Shown: in pieces, positions 39,282 to 50,617 of the stretch | How positions within the stretch are numbered: position 1 is the first letter of the stretch | How the letters are laid out: every line of letters starts with the position of its first letter | Assembly: GCA_030180135.1 (NCBI GenBank) | Contig: CM058233.1 | Coordinates: 105,503,994-105,567,993 of the forward strand | DNA length: 64,000 bases | Direction of reading: 5' to 3' | Origin: Orychophragmus violaceus | Lineage: Eukaryota > Streptophyta > Magnoliopsida > Brassicales > Brassicaceae | Position numbers and translations under genes: made by a program | The notes under the pieces: generated by a model | What the model saw: only the letters and a program-made list of their open reading frames with translations | Told to the model about the DNA's origin: nothing | Database searches by the model: none

Positions 39282-40778
39282 TGATATGTCTATGTTTTCA
39301 TGCATTTAAGGAGTTGTTTAGTTCATGTTTTGGTTTGATTTAGCTTTCCTTCTTAGCTTTTCCTTGATCTTTTGTGTTGCATTTAGAGTTTAGGCATCTA
39401 GGACTAGGAATTTGTGTCTTGGTTTGTTTTGGTGTGTTCTAGGTTATTTCTAGGTGTTTGGAGAGTTACTAGGATTGACTTGGAGCAGCTTGGAGTTGAT
39501 TGGAGAAGAGGAGCACAAGGAGTGATCGAGGAGGAGCTGCTCGCGGCCTTGTTCGCGGTTTGGAGCCAAACCGCGAGGAGCCCCCAGTTCCCATACGTAA
39601 ATGATCGCGGTTTGACTCGCGGTCGAGCTCCAAACCGCGACAGCCTCCGTCCACCGAGCCTTATGACTCGCGGTTCGTGACGCGGCCCGGAACCAAACCG
39701 CGAGACGATAGCGATTTCAGAACGTATAATATCGCGGTTTGCCTAGCGGTCGGGTCCAAACCGCGAGCGACCCAGTTTTCGTTGACCGGCGATGCATTGA
39801 CCAATTTCACCCATTGGATCCGGGTCAACACCCGGTTTGTCCCGGGTTGACCCGGTTCGAAACACTGTTCATTTATAAGCCAAAAACCCTTATTTTTGGG
39901 ATCTTAAGCTTTGTTTTTTGATTCTAAGCCTTTTGTAAGAACAAAGTTTAATCTTTTCATAATCTAAGTACTTCTTTTGAGATTTCTTGTTTAAATCTTT
40001 CATCTTTCTCTAATCCTCAATGATTTACACTATCTCTTTAGATTTTGTGGATCAAATGATGATTAGTGAGTAGTTTCCCAAAGGGTTTATGGGTTAGGTA
40101 GGATTAGTGTGATTAGGGATGATTAAGGGGTGTCTAGTGTTTAATATTTCTTAAATCTCTTCTATCTAAGTGTGCTTAATGCCTATTTGACCTTGATCAA
40201 GTTGAACTAGGATGTTTAGGATTTCATGCCCACCAAGTGTTTGTTGAAATTCCAGTTATAGCTTAGATAGAGTTTTCACATTCTAGCTCATGGGAATGAA
40301 TGTCTAGAGTGATTATTAGCTTCTTAGAACCTGATTGAATGCTTGTTTGATCCCATTTCACAAATGAGAGTTTGATCTTGATTTAGGATTAAGCAAAGAG
40401 GTTAGTTCTAAGAGATTAGGCTAATTAACTTATGTGTTCTTGCTAGGAGATTGGCTTGTTTGAGGCTTGATAGACATCCCAAGATCATCCCTAGTCCCTT
40501 AGTCCATTGACCTTAACTCATAACCCTTGCTTTCCTTATTTGATTGTCTTGTCTCTTATTTCAATTAGTGATTGTTTGCTTGCTAGCTTAATTGATTTGT
40601 CTTTGATTAATTGCACTTAGAATTGTTAGAGTTTCCTTATAAATTTGAGTTTGGCTTAGCTAATAGGGTTTTGTGCATTCTTGTTGGTTTAGTCTTGTCC
40701 CGGATTGGTTCGATCCTCTTACTAAGCGATAGTTAAGAGAATTGATACCTCTTTTAATCCGATAAAATCCTAGTATCA
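39282..40778 (+). repeat. 3' LTR of the Athila element
   Basis: Complete, 1,497 bp, TGATA...TATCA. It carries the palindromic array at 39540-39577, 39605-39640, 39667-39704 and 39732-39767. Differences from the 5' LTR seen by eye: one in GGTT(A/G)TTTC near 39446 and one in GCGGCCC(G/A)GAACC near 39689. Confidence 0.94.
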
Positions 40779-40938
40779 AGAACCCGTTTCTTACATTGTT
40801 CATATGACGTGGCGACTTCTGATTGGTCGCTTTATTTTTTTTTCATTTTTAATTTTTTTTTTAATTTTGTCGGGAAAAGAAAATGAAAATTTAATTTAAG
40901 AACCCCACTAAGGAGGTTCACCATTGGACATGCTCTTA

Positions 40939-42563
40939 TAACATTGGTCTTGCTCCAATAGCATTTGTTTTAGGGTTTGAATGATAACAATAGCAGACAA
41001 AATTATATGCGGACTAAACCATTATTATTTTGGAGCGGATATCAGCTGTAGATTAAATTTATTTGTTTATAAATAAATCATATTTTATCCATAAAAGACT
41101 GCTTTTATTTTTTCGAGTCCATATCACTTCATAACAAACAATATAAATAGTAAATAAATGTGGTTTTGATCGCTTGTATACTAATATGTTATGATAGCTC
41201 CTATCATTCAAAGGGTTAGAATAGTTAACACAATTTGGGCAACATTGAAGAGGCAAAAAAGTGACATATCATGGCTCTTTGGATATCCTGTCAAATGATT
41301 GATAATGATGTGATGGGGAGGGAAATAAAAGCATTTTGTTGAAACCTTCTGTGTGGTTCGGAAGTGCTTTTTGGTAGTTGGGAAATAGTATTATTTTTCA
41401 TAAAATGAGATAAATGGACCGAATGGTATGGTAGGTAAGTTACATTGATTGATACGTGCGAAATTAAGTTGGTGGAGAATCCACTTTACAACAACAATAA
41501 CAACAACATGTTTCTTTCCTCTTTCAACTACTTTCTTTTTGTTCTTGTGCGTTTCTCTCCACCTCATAAATTAGTCTTGTTATTATTAATTCGTACTACA
41601 ACAATTAGTGTTCGCTTTTTACACCGTTGACGAAAGCCGAAAGGAAATGTAGTAGTTTGTTTAATAATCGATAAAGATGATGATGATGTCACATGAATGA
41701 ATAATCAAGTAGAGGTTGGTAGGTGATGCATGTGTAAATGATGTCACATGATTGTATGATTGGTTTCAGTACTTCACATGTTTTTCAACGTCACGGCCGG
41801 ACAAAATAATGTTAAAGTGATAGTATTGACTTTGGCATAACTAATTAATGTCAACTATTATTATTCAACGAACCGTAATTAAAAGCACGGTGTGGGTGCA
41901 AGAAACGGTCGGAACACGGGATGAAAAACGGCGAAGGGAAAGTTTATAGATATGTATACGATGAGAATACGTCAAAAACATATAGAAAAATATAACTAAC
42001 AATATATAAAAAAAAAATTATATTTAAATTTAACATAATTAACTAAAAATGATTTAATTTTATGCATGATTGTCGACATGGTTGTGTTTAGTGTCAAAGA
42101 AAGACTTAGACTTTGTTAGCAGCATTATCCCGGTTCGATCTTTACTAGATATAATAACACAATTATGTGGGATTAGATTTGGATCCAATTGAATCTTATA
42201 TAATTTGCATGGTAGTCTGCTAACAAACGATCCGACTATTTTCTGACAATAACAGACGATCCGTAAGATGATGTGATATGTAGTCTATTCTATAACATTT
42301 TTGTATGTTTCTTTGATTCCTTCAAAGCTGACCGGAAAGTTGATAGGATTTATAAAAAAAAACTTATGCATGAAACCATTTTTACAACTTAACCATCTAT
42401 CACATTCCAAAATCTCATTTTTTTTATTTTTGATATTTTTTTCCTCTCCCACCCTTTTGGAAAAGTTTCCCAGTTGCTTTGACGTTTTCCCTTCTCCAAA
42501 ACGTTTCCAGAATGGGTACAATATGTAGTTTTAAACATCCATGGATCATAGATATATATCTAA
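40939..42563. other. Intergenic DNA between the MITE nest and Helitron B
   Basis: AT-rich, no credible coding frame. Short frames at 41445-41630 and 42285-42528 resemble nothing known to me. Confidence 0.5.
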
Positions 42564-43303
42564 TCTATTAAAACAGAAAGCTTTGTCATGGTACATAAAT
42601 GTTGTACCCGGAATATGTCCTTGAAATTATTAGGATCTGTAACCTTCATTAAGGGTAATTAGGGAATATAACATTATCTCTACAATCCATTTTCCAAACA
42701 AGACAATTATTAAACATGTAGCCAAACAACCAAAATCTAATGGGTCCCACTTTCCTAATTAATTAAAACCAAAACAATTTAATTGATAAATATAATAAAT
42801 AATTTATACATCAACTATTATATATAAATTAAGATTCTCTAATTTATGATTTAATTCAAAATATATTTATAATATATTTTAATATCTTTTTTTCTGTTTC
42901 AAATATATATATATATATACATATTACGGTTGATGTTTTTACGATTGTACTTTTTAGCAGGTTTTTCCATCAAACTGAAAAAATATTTAATTAATTAAAC
43001 GGGTTGAAAAATTAATTAGCCAATCTCGATTATAAATTTTCTATAAAAAAATTCGCATATAGTAAATAATTTCAGCTGATATATTTTAAAATTAATAAAA
43101 TATTAAAATGATTTCATACTTATATTATTCAAATATTTGAAGCGTCAAATTATGCTTTATGTTTGAATGAAGTTTTTAACGGATAATTCCATCAAATTCG
43201 CAAATTATATATATGACTACAACATGTATTTTATAAAATAATATTTTAGATAAATAAAATAACAATTAAACATATACCACATAACTTTTACAATAGTTGT
43301 TTT

Positions 43304-43339
<36 letters not shown>

Positions 43340-43617
43340 CCAAACTATGATCTTACGATACAACATATATTAAAATATATAATGCGAAATCATTATTTTA
43401 ATCTCTTAATCCTTACGATATATCTCTTCCAAATAACACATAATTCATTTTTTTTAAACTAAACTGCTAACTCACTGTTTATAATGTTGGTTAAACAATT
43501 ATAATCAAAATTAGATTATATAATTAAAAATTTAAACTACTATTAGCAAAATGAATAAAAAGTAAAATTTGTAAAGAAAATTAAACCCGCACTTTCTAAG
43601 TGCGGGTCAAAATCTAG
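42564..43617 (+). mobile_element. Non-autonomous Helitron B, complete ends
   Basis: Starts TCTATTAAAACAGAAAGC after host A (42563). It ends with the hairpin ACCCGCACTT-TCT-AAGTGCGGGT (43584-43606), then CAAAAT and CTAG at 43614-43617, followed by host T. About 1,054 bp, AT-rich, non-coding, with a TA microsatellite at about 43311-43335. Its first 200 bp match 26830-27020 inverted, so it belongs to the same family as A1/A2. It needs a Rep/helicase supplied by an autonomous relative. Confidence 0.8.
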
Positions 43618-44037
43618 TATATATATAAAGGATTTAGTTAAAATCATTTTTAACTTCGCGTTTTTCATATAACCATTAATCTGGCAATTTTAAGTAATCT
43701 ATTTTACAAAACTATATTGTCTTGGGCTGAAGTAGTACGTGGGTTTGTTATATATAATGCTCGAAATGGGTGATTTAAGTTCCCTGAATGTGGCCAGTCG
43801 ATTACTCGTATGCTGGGCGATTGATCGAGGCATCATAAAGATGGTTCAAAACGACAAGCACTCCTCATCCCAAAGACAGAAAGAAGTTTGGTTTCTCACA
43901 AAACTGAACGGCTTGAGACTTTTCAGATTAAAGGTATCAAACATCTCAAAAGATTCAAGAACAGCTTAAACTGAAACCTCGCAAATTGGGTTAAAACGCT
44001 CATAGAATACAAAACACTGGCGATTTAAGAGTACAGG
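43618..44037. other. SmF 3' flank
   Basis: Short region between Helitron B and the SmF stop codon, presumably containing the SmF 3' UTR. A 76-codon plus-strand frame at 43739-43969 has no recognisable relative and is not called. Confidence 0.5.
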
Positions 44038-45110
44038 CTAGTCTTGTTCAGCATCCCCCAGTTCTTCATCTTCTGGCACACCTCGGACATACAAAACGTT
44101 GTTGCATCTGTGTGAACAGAGTCGATAAATTAACCAAGAGATACATAAGGCAATGGATCCACATAACTAACAGCTATTAAGATGATGAATGTGTGTTCAG
44201 TAAACAGCTAGGTCCAGTACTTAAGTTTCATCAACTAATGACACTTCAATTTTGTTGGAAACATAAACAGATTTACTTATATCGGAGACAATAATGAAGA
44301 AGTGGTAACATTGAGACTGCAGTAAAACAATTGAGAGGTGGTTCTATATTACCTGATCAAGATCTCTCCAAGGTTTCCTGTCAATTTTCCATCGATGTAT
44401 TCTTCAGTGTTTCCAAGCTACAAAACAGTATGGCCAAACTCAATGACAAAATTTGAAAAGAATGATCTACATATCTGTATAAGTAAGCAGGTAGGTTTTA
44501 ACAGTACAGCATCAATCTTTGTTTAAAACTTCAATGGCAAACCACTAGATTACTTTAGCGTTCTTGAACAACACAACATAAAGACAGTACCTGCAAGTTC
44601 ATGTAGGAGTCAACAGAGGCGAGGAAACCTGTGCAAAGAGATAAAGATTCAGTGAAGACGATAAGATATAAGCTATGGTTATCAAAGCGGTATAATGGAA
44701 ACTGATAATACCTTTGTACTCCATTCCCCATTTGAGCTTCACGATAACAGTCTTTCCGGTCAAGTTGTTCAAGAATGGCTTCGGGTTTACTGGTATGGTC
44801 TGCATCAATATACAAAGAGAGATGCATCAATTCAATATCATTACTCCAAGGCTCGTTAATCAAATGAAAGATCCAAGCTTGATAGAAACCATGATAAACC
44901 CTTAATCTTTCGAAATCGTATAAGCTAAAACCACACCCAATCAGCGCTGAAAGAGCTCAGAAACACCAAAGTTCGCAGATTTTGCAAGCCCTAATACTAC
45001 TTAAGCAAGTAAAAAATTAAAAACTTAAGCTCCACCACATGAGAAAAATACGGAATCGAAGCACAAATTATCGACGGAAGAAGATTATAGAGATAGAAAC
45101 TTACAGCCAT
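44038..45110 (-). CDS. Small nuclear ribonucleoprotein core protein SmF
   Basis: Member of the seven-protein Sm ring (B, D1, D2, D3, E, F, G) that binds the U-rich Sm site of spliceosomal U1, U2, U4 and U5 snRNAs; assembled in the cytoplasm and used in the nucleus. Five coding exons: 45105-45110 (only ATGGCT), 44712-44799, 44591-44628, 44353-44417, 44038-44107; 267 bp, 88 residues, the normal length for plant SmF. Sm1 motif at about 10-45 (LNNLTGKTVIVKLKWG, GFLASVDSYMNLQ); Sm2 motif at about 60-75 (GEILIRCNNVLYVRG), with the RNA-contacting N of Sm1 and R-C-N of Sm2 present; acidic C-terminus EDEELGDAEQD. The start is fixed by the tiny first exon, whose donor GTAAGT follows directly. It corresponds to A. 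thaliana At4g30220 by position from memory. Confidence 0.96.
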
Positions 45111-45268
45111 GAGTTATGGAACGAAGAGACAAATCGAAGATTGGGAGGTAAACGCTTCTTAGCTTCGATCTCGCTTCGCTTAGGGTTTTTGGTTGGGGAG
45201 TTTCCAGATTCGTTGCTATTCCGCGAACAACAACAACAAAAGTGTGCGTCTCGTGATATTTCTCAGAA

Positions 45269-45344
45269 GGCCCATTATTAGAGCCTTTCCGCCCATTAAT
45301 AACCTTACATCTAAATCATAGATATGTTTAATGTGTCCAGCCCA
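45269..45344 (-). promoter_or_regulatory. Site II-type motifs upstream of SmF
   Basis: On the gene's strand TGGGCC (45269-45274) and TGGGCT (45339-45344) match the TGGGCY site II element found in promoters of plant ribosomal-protein and other growth-linked genes; a near match TGGGCG ends at 45290. No TATA box is seen. Binding by TCP-type factors is inference. Confidence 0.5.
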
Positions 45345-46951
45345 AAACAATTCGGATTAGTTTGGGGTATCCAAAGGCTGTATAGAAATAAGATATTTTA
45401 ATTAAAACTTTAATTTTGAAATGATTGTAAGCTTTCTTGTTTTTGGGACTGGATGTGTTTAGGCCTCGTACTTCAGTTTTTCGGATCGATTTGGATCGGT
45501 TTACTCAGTTTTTTTTAATCAAAACCAACTTAATTTTATTTCGGTATTTTGGTTCAAGTCGATTTTAAGTTTTCTCAGTTATTTATTTTTACCAAAATTA
45601 ATTGAAGTTTCAATAAAATCAGTTAATTCATATATTTTTATTAATTCAGTTAATTTAAAATATATTTAATTATTTGAGTTGGTTCAATTAGAAATTTTTG
45701 ATTAATTTTGGATATGTTCGGTTATTTCATGTCAGTTCGATTTGGATTGTATAATTTGTGTTTATGAAATTATCCGGTATAATTTGGTTTAGATTATTTC
45801 TTAAGTAAATATTTGAATCAGTTAGGACTTACCGAACCGAACTGAATTGGAAACCGAACAAAAAATTGTACCAAAACGAATCAAATTTTTAAACCAAACC
45901 GTAATGAAAATCAAAATTTTTGGTTCAATCTGGTTCGACAGGTTCAGTGGTTATCAATCCCAGGCCAAAACATGTTGATTCATTTTATTTGAATATAAAT
46001 AACACTAATAAAATATCCACTAAATACATTGACTTTTGTTATTTATACAATACCAGATTTTGTAATAAAACATTAGCCGGCTTTCTCTTTGTCTTTGACC
46101 ATCCAACTAATAGTTTAGATTATTTATATTCCATTAGAATTCTAAAATAATTGTCAATCCAGATTAAATTGATAAACACGAGTTATTCACGTATATGACA
46201 AAACAATTTGGTGAACCACCATCAATTTATTTTTATTGATAGGGATTTATCTGGTGCAAAGTATTTGTCATTTCTTTAGGCCGATTCGCAAATAAAATAA
46301 ATAAGTGATATTTTACTATGATAAGGAAAAAAACGCTTATAAATTCGGCATGCTAATAAAAAACTTTATCCACATCATGATAAATTATTTTTTTTTTTAA
46401 CAAAAAGAAAAACTTTTAGGTGAACTTCTGTATGGATCATTATACTTTTTACGTTTAAAGATAAATAGTAACATCGCACCATATGAAAGTGTTATAAGAA
46501 AGGAAAACAAATCAGACTTTGTAGTCAAGCAATGTGGATATGAGTAGTAACCTAATTATGACTTGTGCCTTGCAGCGTAAGTTGATGTAAGTTGAAACGA
46601 AATAAAGAAGTGGAGTTTGTGGCTCTAATTGCTTTCTTTTAGTTATATGTTCTTTAACAATTGATTTCCTTTCATTGCTCTTCCACTTCTTCAAGTTTGT
46701 GTACTCTTTTTTGTTCTTTTCTTTTTAAATCCAAAATATTTAAAATATATATCTGGTGAGAATTGATCATCATTTTTATTTTATATTAGAAAATAAGTCT
46801 TGACATTTGATGTTTGAATTGATATTTTTTCTCCAATACATGAGTAACACATGCCTTTCTTGTAAACTAATGGAATGATATGGTATATTCTAAGTCGTAC
46901 GTTCGAGTTTGTGTATATTCTATGTACAGTTGTTTTTAATTCATATGGGAC
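45345..46951. other. Intergenic AT-rich DNA
   Basis: No gene. 45450-45930 is rich in words such as TCGGTTT, TTGGTT and ACCGAAC in both orientations, a low-complexity stretch common near Brassicaceae genes. Nothing else recognised. Confidence 0.5.
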
Positions 46952-46965
46952 TACACTTACAATTT

Positions 46966-48201
46966 TTTTTTTGAATAAATGTTAAATTAATTCAAAATAA
47001 AAAACTGTTTACAAAAGATGTAGTTTCATTTGAGCCATGGATCAGATCATTTTAGAGCTATTACAAGATTTAAAATGAGAGAGAGCTAGTTTGATTGAGA
47101 TGCAAACCAAAGTTGCAGAGAATCTTGATGCTTTCCTGCTGCCATTTGAATGACTGATGATAGTCTATTCCGAACTATTCTATCAATGTTTCGAATCATT
47201 CCTGCCGGTTGTAGCAATACGTCCCCGTGCTTCCTGGAATTTCGTTGTCTCCATATTGAATAGATCGCCAAATCTCCTCAGAATACTTGCATTTGAAGAA
47301 CAAGTGATCCCTGCTTTCGGTATAGGTTTCACATAGTATGCACTTCGGGTCATATTGATTATCCCATTTCTGAATTCTGTCCCCTGTAGCTAATCTGTCC
47401 AAAGCCGCAAGCCAAGTGATAAAGGAAAATTTAGGCGTTGCATAAGAGAACCAAACGCCTTTGTGTCATGATGTGATGGGATGGATTTGCCGAACGATGT
47501 GCCAAGTTTCGCTTGAGCTGAAGACCGGTTTGAAGTCAACTTTGCCTCTCCACAGTCGTATATCACGGTCAAGAGTAAGCCCTGTTTCCCTGATTTTCTG
47601 CAGCTCATTTTCTATTTGATTTAGAATAGCAACTCTATGTCTTCTTCTCCTATGCGATTGAACAGCCATCTCTACGGTTGCTGTCAGCTTAATACCCCGA
47701 TCAATACACCCTCTTTCACCTGTTATATCATAAATCCTTCCTAAAGGGCACCAAATATCAAACCAGAACGACGTCTCCCCACCGCTATTAACTTCAACTT
47801 TTGTTAGATTAGCAGCTTGTGTTCGATACTTAAGTATCTTTTTCCACATCCAAGAACCAAGAGTACTCTGTTTTGTGGACCAAAAGGACCCTTTTCTGAT
47901 GAGATAACACTTGACCCAACGAACCCAAAGAGAAGAAGGATCCGAGAGAATTCTCCAAATTAGCTTTAAACAACTTACATTGTTTGCTTCCGTGATGGAT
48001 TTTAAACCAAGTCCGCCTTCTGCCTTAGGCCTTAAAACATCCGACCAAGCAACCTTAGCTTTCCTTGAATTTAATTCCGGTACAGACCAAAGAAAGGCAG
48101 CACATAACTTGTCAATTTCCCGGATACACGCTCTAGGAAGACGATAAGCAGAAATCCAAAAGTTTGTTAAGCTTTGAATGACTGATCCAATTAATTGTTG
48201 A
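46966..48201 (-). mobile_element. 5'-truncated L1-type LINE with 14-bp target duplication
   Basis: On the minus strand the element starts at 48201 in the region after the RT core (LPRACIREIDKLCAAFLWS, EGGLGLKSITEANNVSCLKLIWRIL, ETSFWFDIWCPLGRIYDITG; frame at 47466-48206), passes a frame break near 47400-47465, and continues through the zf-RVT part (KWDNQYDPKCILCETYTESRDHLFFKC) to the C-terminus (SIWRQRNSRKHGD ... RIVRNRLSSV, ending near 47086). It ends in a poly-A, seen as a T run from 46966. The host word TACACTTACAATTT is found on both sides (46952-46965 and 48202-48215). Dead copy. Confidence 0.92.
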
Positions 48202-48215
48202 TACACTTACAATTT

Positions 48216-48775
48216 AAACATATATGTATAGCAGTATAGATAATTTTGATGATATACATGAGTATCTGCTACATAACTTATCAAGAACTTGTAAGAAAAG
48301 TGGTTGTCGAATATCATGCATGTAGTTTTTGCCTAAGTTGGATGATGGAATGGTGAAGCTTTGGTGTGACTGTCTCGGTTCGATGTTGGTGATGCTAATG
48401 GTGGGTTTTACGGCGAGGCTCTCAGCGGGTAGCTCGGGGTTGTAGGAGGTTCGTGTACGGCGGTGAGGATAGCCGTTCTCAACACGACCGTGTTGCGCTA
48501 GGTGAACAACGGTGGTCGTGTCTCTCTTTCGAGTTTTTTGCTTGCTGGATCTAGTTATGGTTTCGTGTCGTTTGCCTCCTGTAGTGTTTTCGTTTTCATC
48601 CATGGAGCTTCCTCCGGTCACGGTTGTTTGTGACGACGGCCTAAAGCTGTGAGCGCCTCCTCTCCTTTCAATGACCACCTTTGTGTTTTGTTTTCCTGCG
48701 AATTGGTTGCTCTTCTCTGTTTTGGAGCTTCGATTTCGTCTTTATGGTGGTTCTGGCGGTTTGTGCATCGATGTT
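48216..48775 (+). other. Left part of a G/T-rich retroposon-like sequence
   Basis: G/T-rich, gene-like sequence with no open frame that I recognise. It seems to continue at 55321 after removal of the solo LTR. A 154-codon minus-strand frame (48214-48678) has no known relative and is probably chance. Confidence 0.3.
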
Positions 48776-49110
48776 TGTAATATCCTGTTCTAAAAAATAG
48801 TCAACGGGCAGCAGAGAAGTCAACGGAGGGCATTTTCGTAATTTTTAGAAGATGAAGGGCATTTTGATAATTTTACCAAATTGCGAGCCGGAAGTGGAGA
48901 CGGGCAAAATGTTCTACTTTTTGTCCATAAAGAACATTTAGAAGACCAGACGTGAAAGAAACGGAGATTAAACGAGTTTTACGGACTATCGGGAAAGGAA
49001 ACCGATAGAACCGACACAACTCATCGAATTAGTGCAAGTGGTACCGCTTATACTATGGAAATGAGGATAGCGGAGTCGAAGATAGATTGGTGCGAGCCTT
49101 TGTCTCAAAC

Positions 49111-50617
49111 TGATGATAGACTTTTGTGTAATGATCTAGCTCAATTCCTCAAGTCTACTCATGTCATTATAGTACTTAAGGTATCAATCCAGGGAGGCAA
49201 GAAGAACAACCAATCAAGAATGCAAGAAACTACTCAAGCTAAGCAAATCAAATAAAAGGGGTTTATCTAACAACCTAAACAATCTAAAAAAGAAATAAAG
49301 CAAGAAAGAAACAAAGCAAAACACTAAACAAGAAGCAAATAAGATAAAAGAGGGTCCTAGGATGAGGCTATGGAGACTAGATGGTTTAGAGACAATCAAT
49401 GATGCTTCAATCAATCAAACATTGCTAAACAAGGCTAATGATCATAATTAAGCTAATCACATTCTCATGTTCATAACTCCTATGCTAATCAAGCAATCAT
49501 TCAATTCTCATTTGCAAATTACAAGACAAGCATGCAATAATATCCATCAAACACCTTTTAGCAAAGCTAATCCTTAGGCTAAGAACATTAATCATTAGAC
49601 TAATTCAATCTCTTGGCACTAATCCCTTTGACTAATCCCTAATCAAGATCAAATTATCATTTGTGATTAAGAATCAAGCAAGCATTAATTTCAAGTTCTC
49701 ATTACCAATAATCACCTTAGACAACTAATCTCTTAGGCTAAGATATGAAAATCCTCTAAAAAGTTCATTCAAGCATTTCATCGAACACCTTTCGGGCATG
49801 AAAAAGCCTAGCATCTAGATTCAACAATTCCTTGAAACCTAGCATAGAGATCAACTAATTAGAGAAGGATCATTCATAAATAAGTCCTAAACATCACTAA
49901 TCATCACATAAACCATCTAAATCAACCTCATCCACAAAACCCAAAAGCTCTACTCTCTAATCTTCATTGTTCCCACAAAACCCATAAAGATAGTATGAGA
50001 TAACAAGATTAAAGAGAGATTAAGAGAAGAAATTAAGAAGATATAAAGAAGTACTTAAATTAAACTCAAGATCAAAGATTACAAGATCCAAATCCTAAAA
50101 CAAAACTATGCTTAGGTAGCTTCGGTTTTTAATCCCACAAAATGAGTATTTATAGTTGGGAGCTACGCAGTGGCATTTTCGTAAATAAAGCTATCTGGAA
50201 ATGGTCTTCACAGGAAACTGTATCGGCCTGGTTGCCCGATATTGAAGCCGATACAGACTCTCGGATTAAATTTTGCATTTCTGTATCGGCCAAGCAGGCC
50301 GATATTGACACCGATATGGTTTTGGTGAAGGTTCGTATCGGCCTAGCAGGCCGATATGGAAGCCGATATTCAGCAGTCTGATTTCTCCTCTTCATCCTTT
50401 GAGCTCCAATCTTGCTCCTTAGCCACACCCAAACTCCATAGCACCTGAAAAACACAAAGAACATTCCAAAAACAACCTAAAGAAGCTAAATCCTAGTCCT
50501 AAATGCAACTATACTCTAAACTAGACAAAGAACAACAAAGGAAAGAAGAAAGAAAGGAAAAGAGATCAAAATAAGCACAAATCACTATCCTAAATGAATG
50601 AAAACACATGAATATCA
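49111..50617 (-). repeat. 3' LTR of the non-autonomous element with a three-unit array
   Basis: Direct repeat of 53672-55178. Palindromic units at 50219-50255, 50282-50318 and 50334-50370 (37 bp each; starts 63 and 52 bp apart) carry TATCGGCC, then GGCCGATA (or CCCGATA), then CCGATA. The unit is similar in length to those in the Athila and copia elements, but the sequence is different. Confidence 0.93.

Larger units (their letters stand above)
27105..40778 (+). mobile_element. Athila-type Ty3/gypsy LTR retrotransposon, very young
   Basis: About 13.7 kb, plus strand: 5' LTR, Asp-tRNA-type primer site, gag-protease frame, pol frame, a 1.4-kb non-coding stretch, a third large frame, 1.5 kb of non-coding DNA, purine tract, 3' LTR. 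LTR ends are TGATA...TATCA. The two LTRs differ at only about two positions over 1,477 bp by eye, so insertion is recent. The 5' LTR lacks its first 20 bp and no target duplication could be identified on that side. RT, RNase H and integrase are open, but the gag-pol reading frame is broken once near 31593. Confidence 0.94.
25616..40935. mobile_element. Harbinger/Tourist-like MITE split by Helitrons and Athila
   Basis: The left end (GAGCTTGTCCAATGGAG, 25616 on) and the inverted right end (GAGCATGTCCAATGGTG on the minus strand, ending at 40935) match at 15 of 17 positions. They are flanked by the 3-bp duplication TTA (25613-25615 and 40936-40938), as in PIF/Harbinger elements. GGTTCTT also follows on both sides. 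The MITE's own sequence is only 25616-25655, roughly 27041-27104 (with GTAGGTCCCACATGAATAG and AAGAAACGG) and 40779-40935 (CCCGTTTCTTACATTG and the AT-rich right arm). Everything between was inserted later. The outer boundary is well supported; the exact family is not. Confidence 0.7.

Noticed and set aside
43311..43335. TA microsatellite as a separate element
   Set aside because: Simple repeat inside Helitron B, with no independent boundaries.
43739..43969. 76-codon frame downstream of SmF
   Set aside because: No relative recognised, and it lies in probable 3' flanking DNA.
45450..45930. Gene remnant
   Set aside because: Repeated GGTT/AACC words in both orientations make it look structured, but no coding or terminal signals support a gene or element.
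48214..48678. 154-codon minus-strand frame
   Set aside because: Lies in the G/T-rich retroposon-like block, has low-complexity Thr/Ser content and no known domain.
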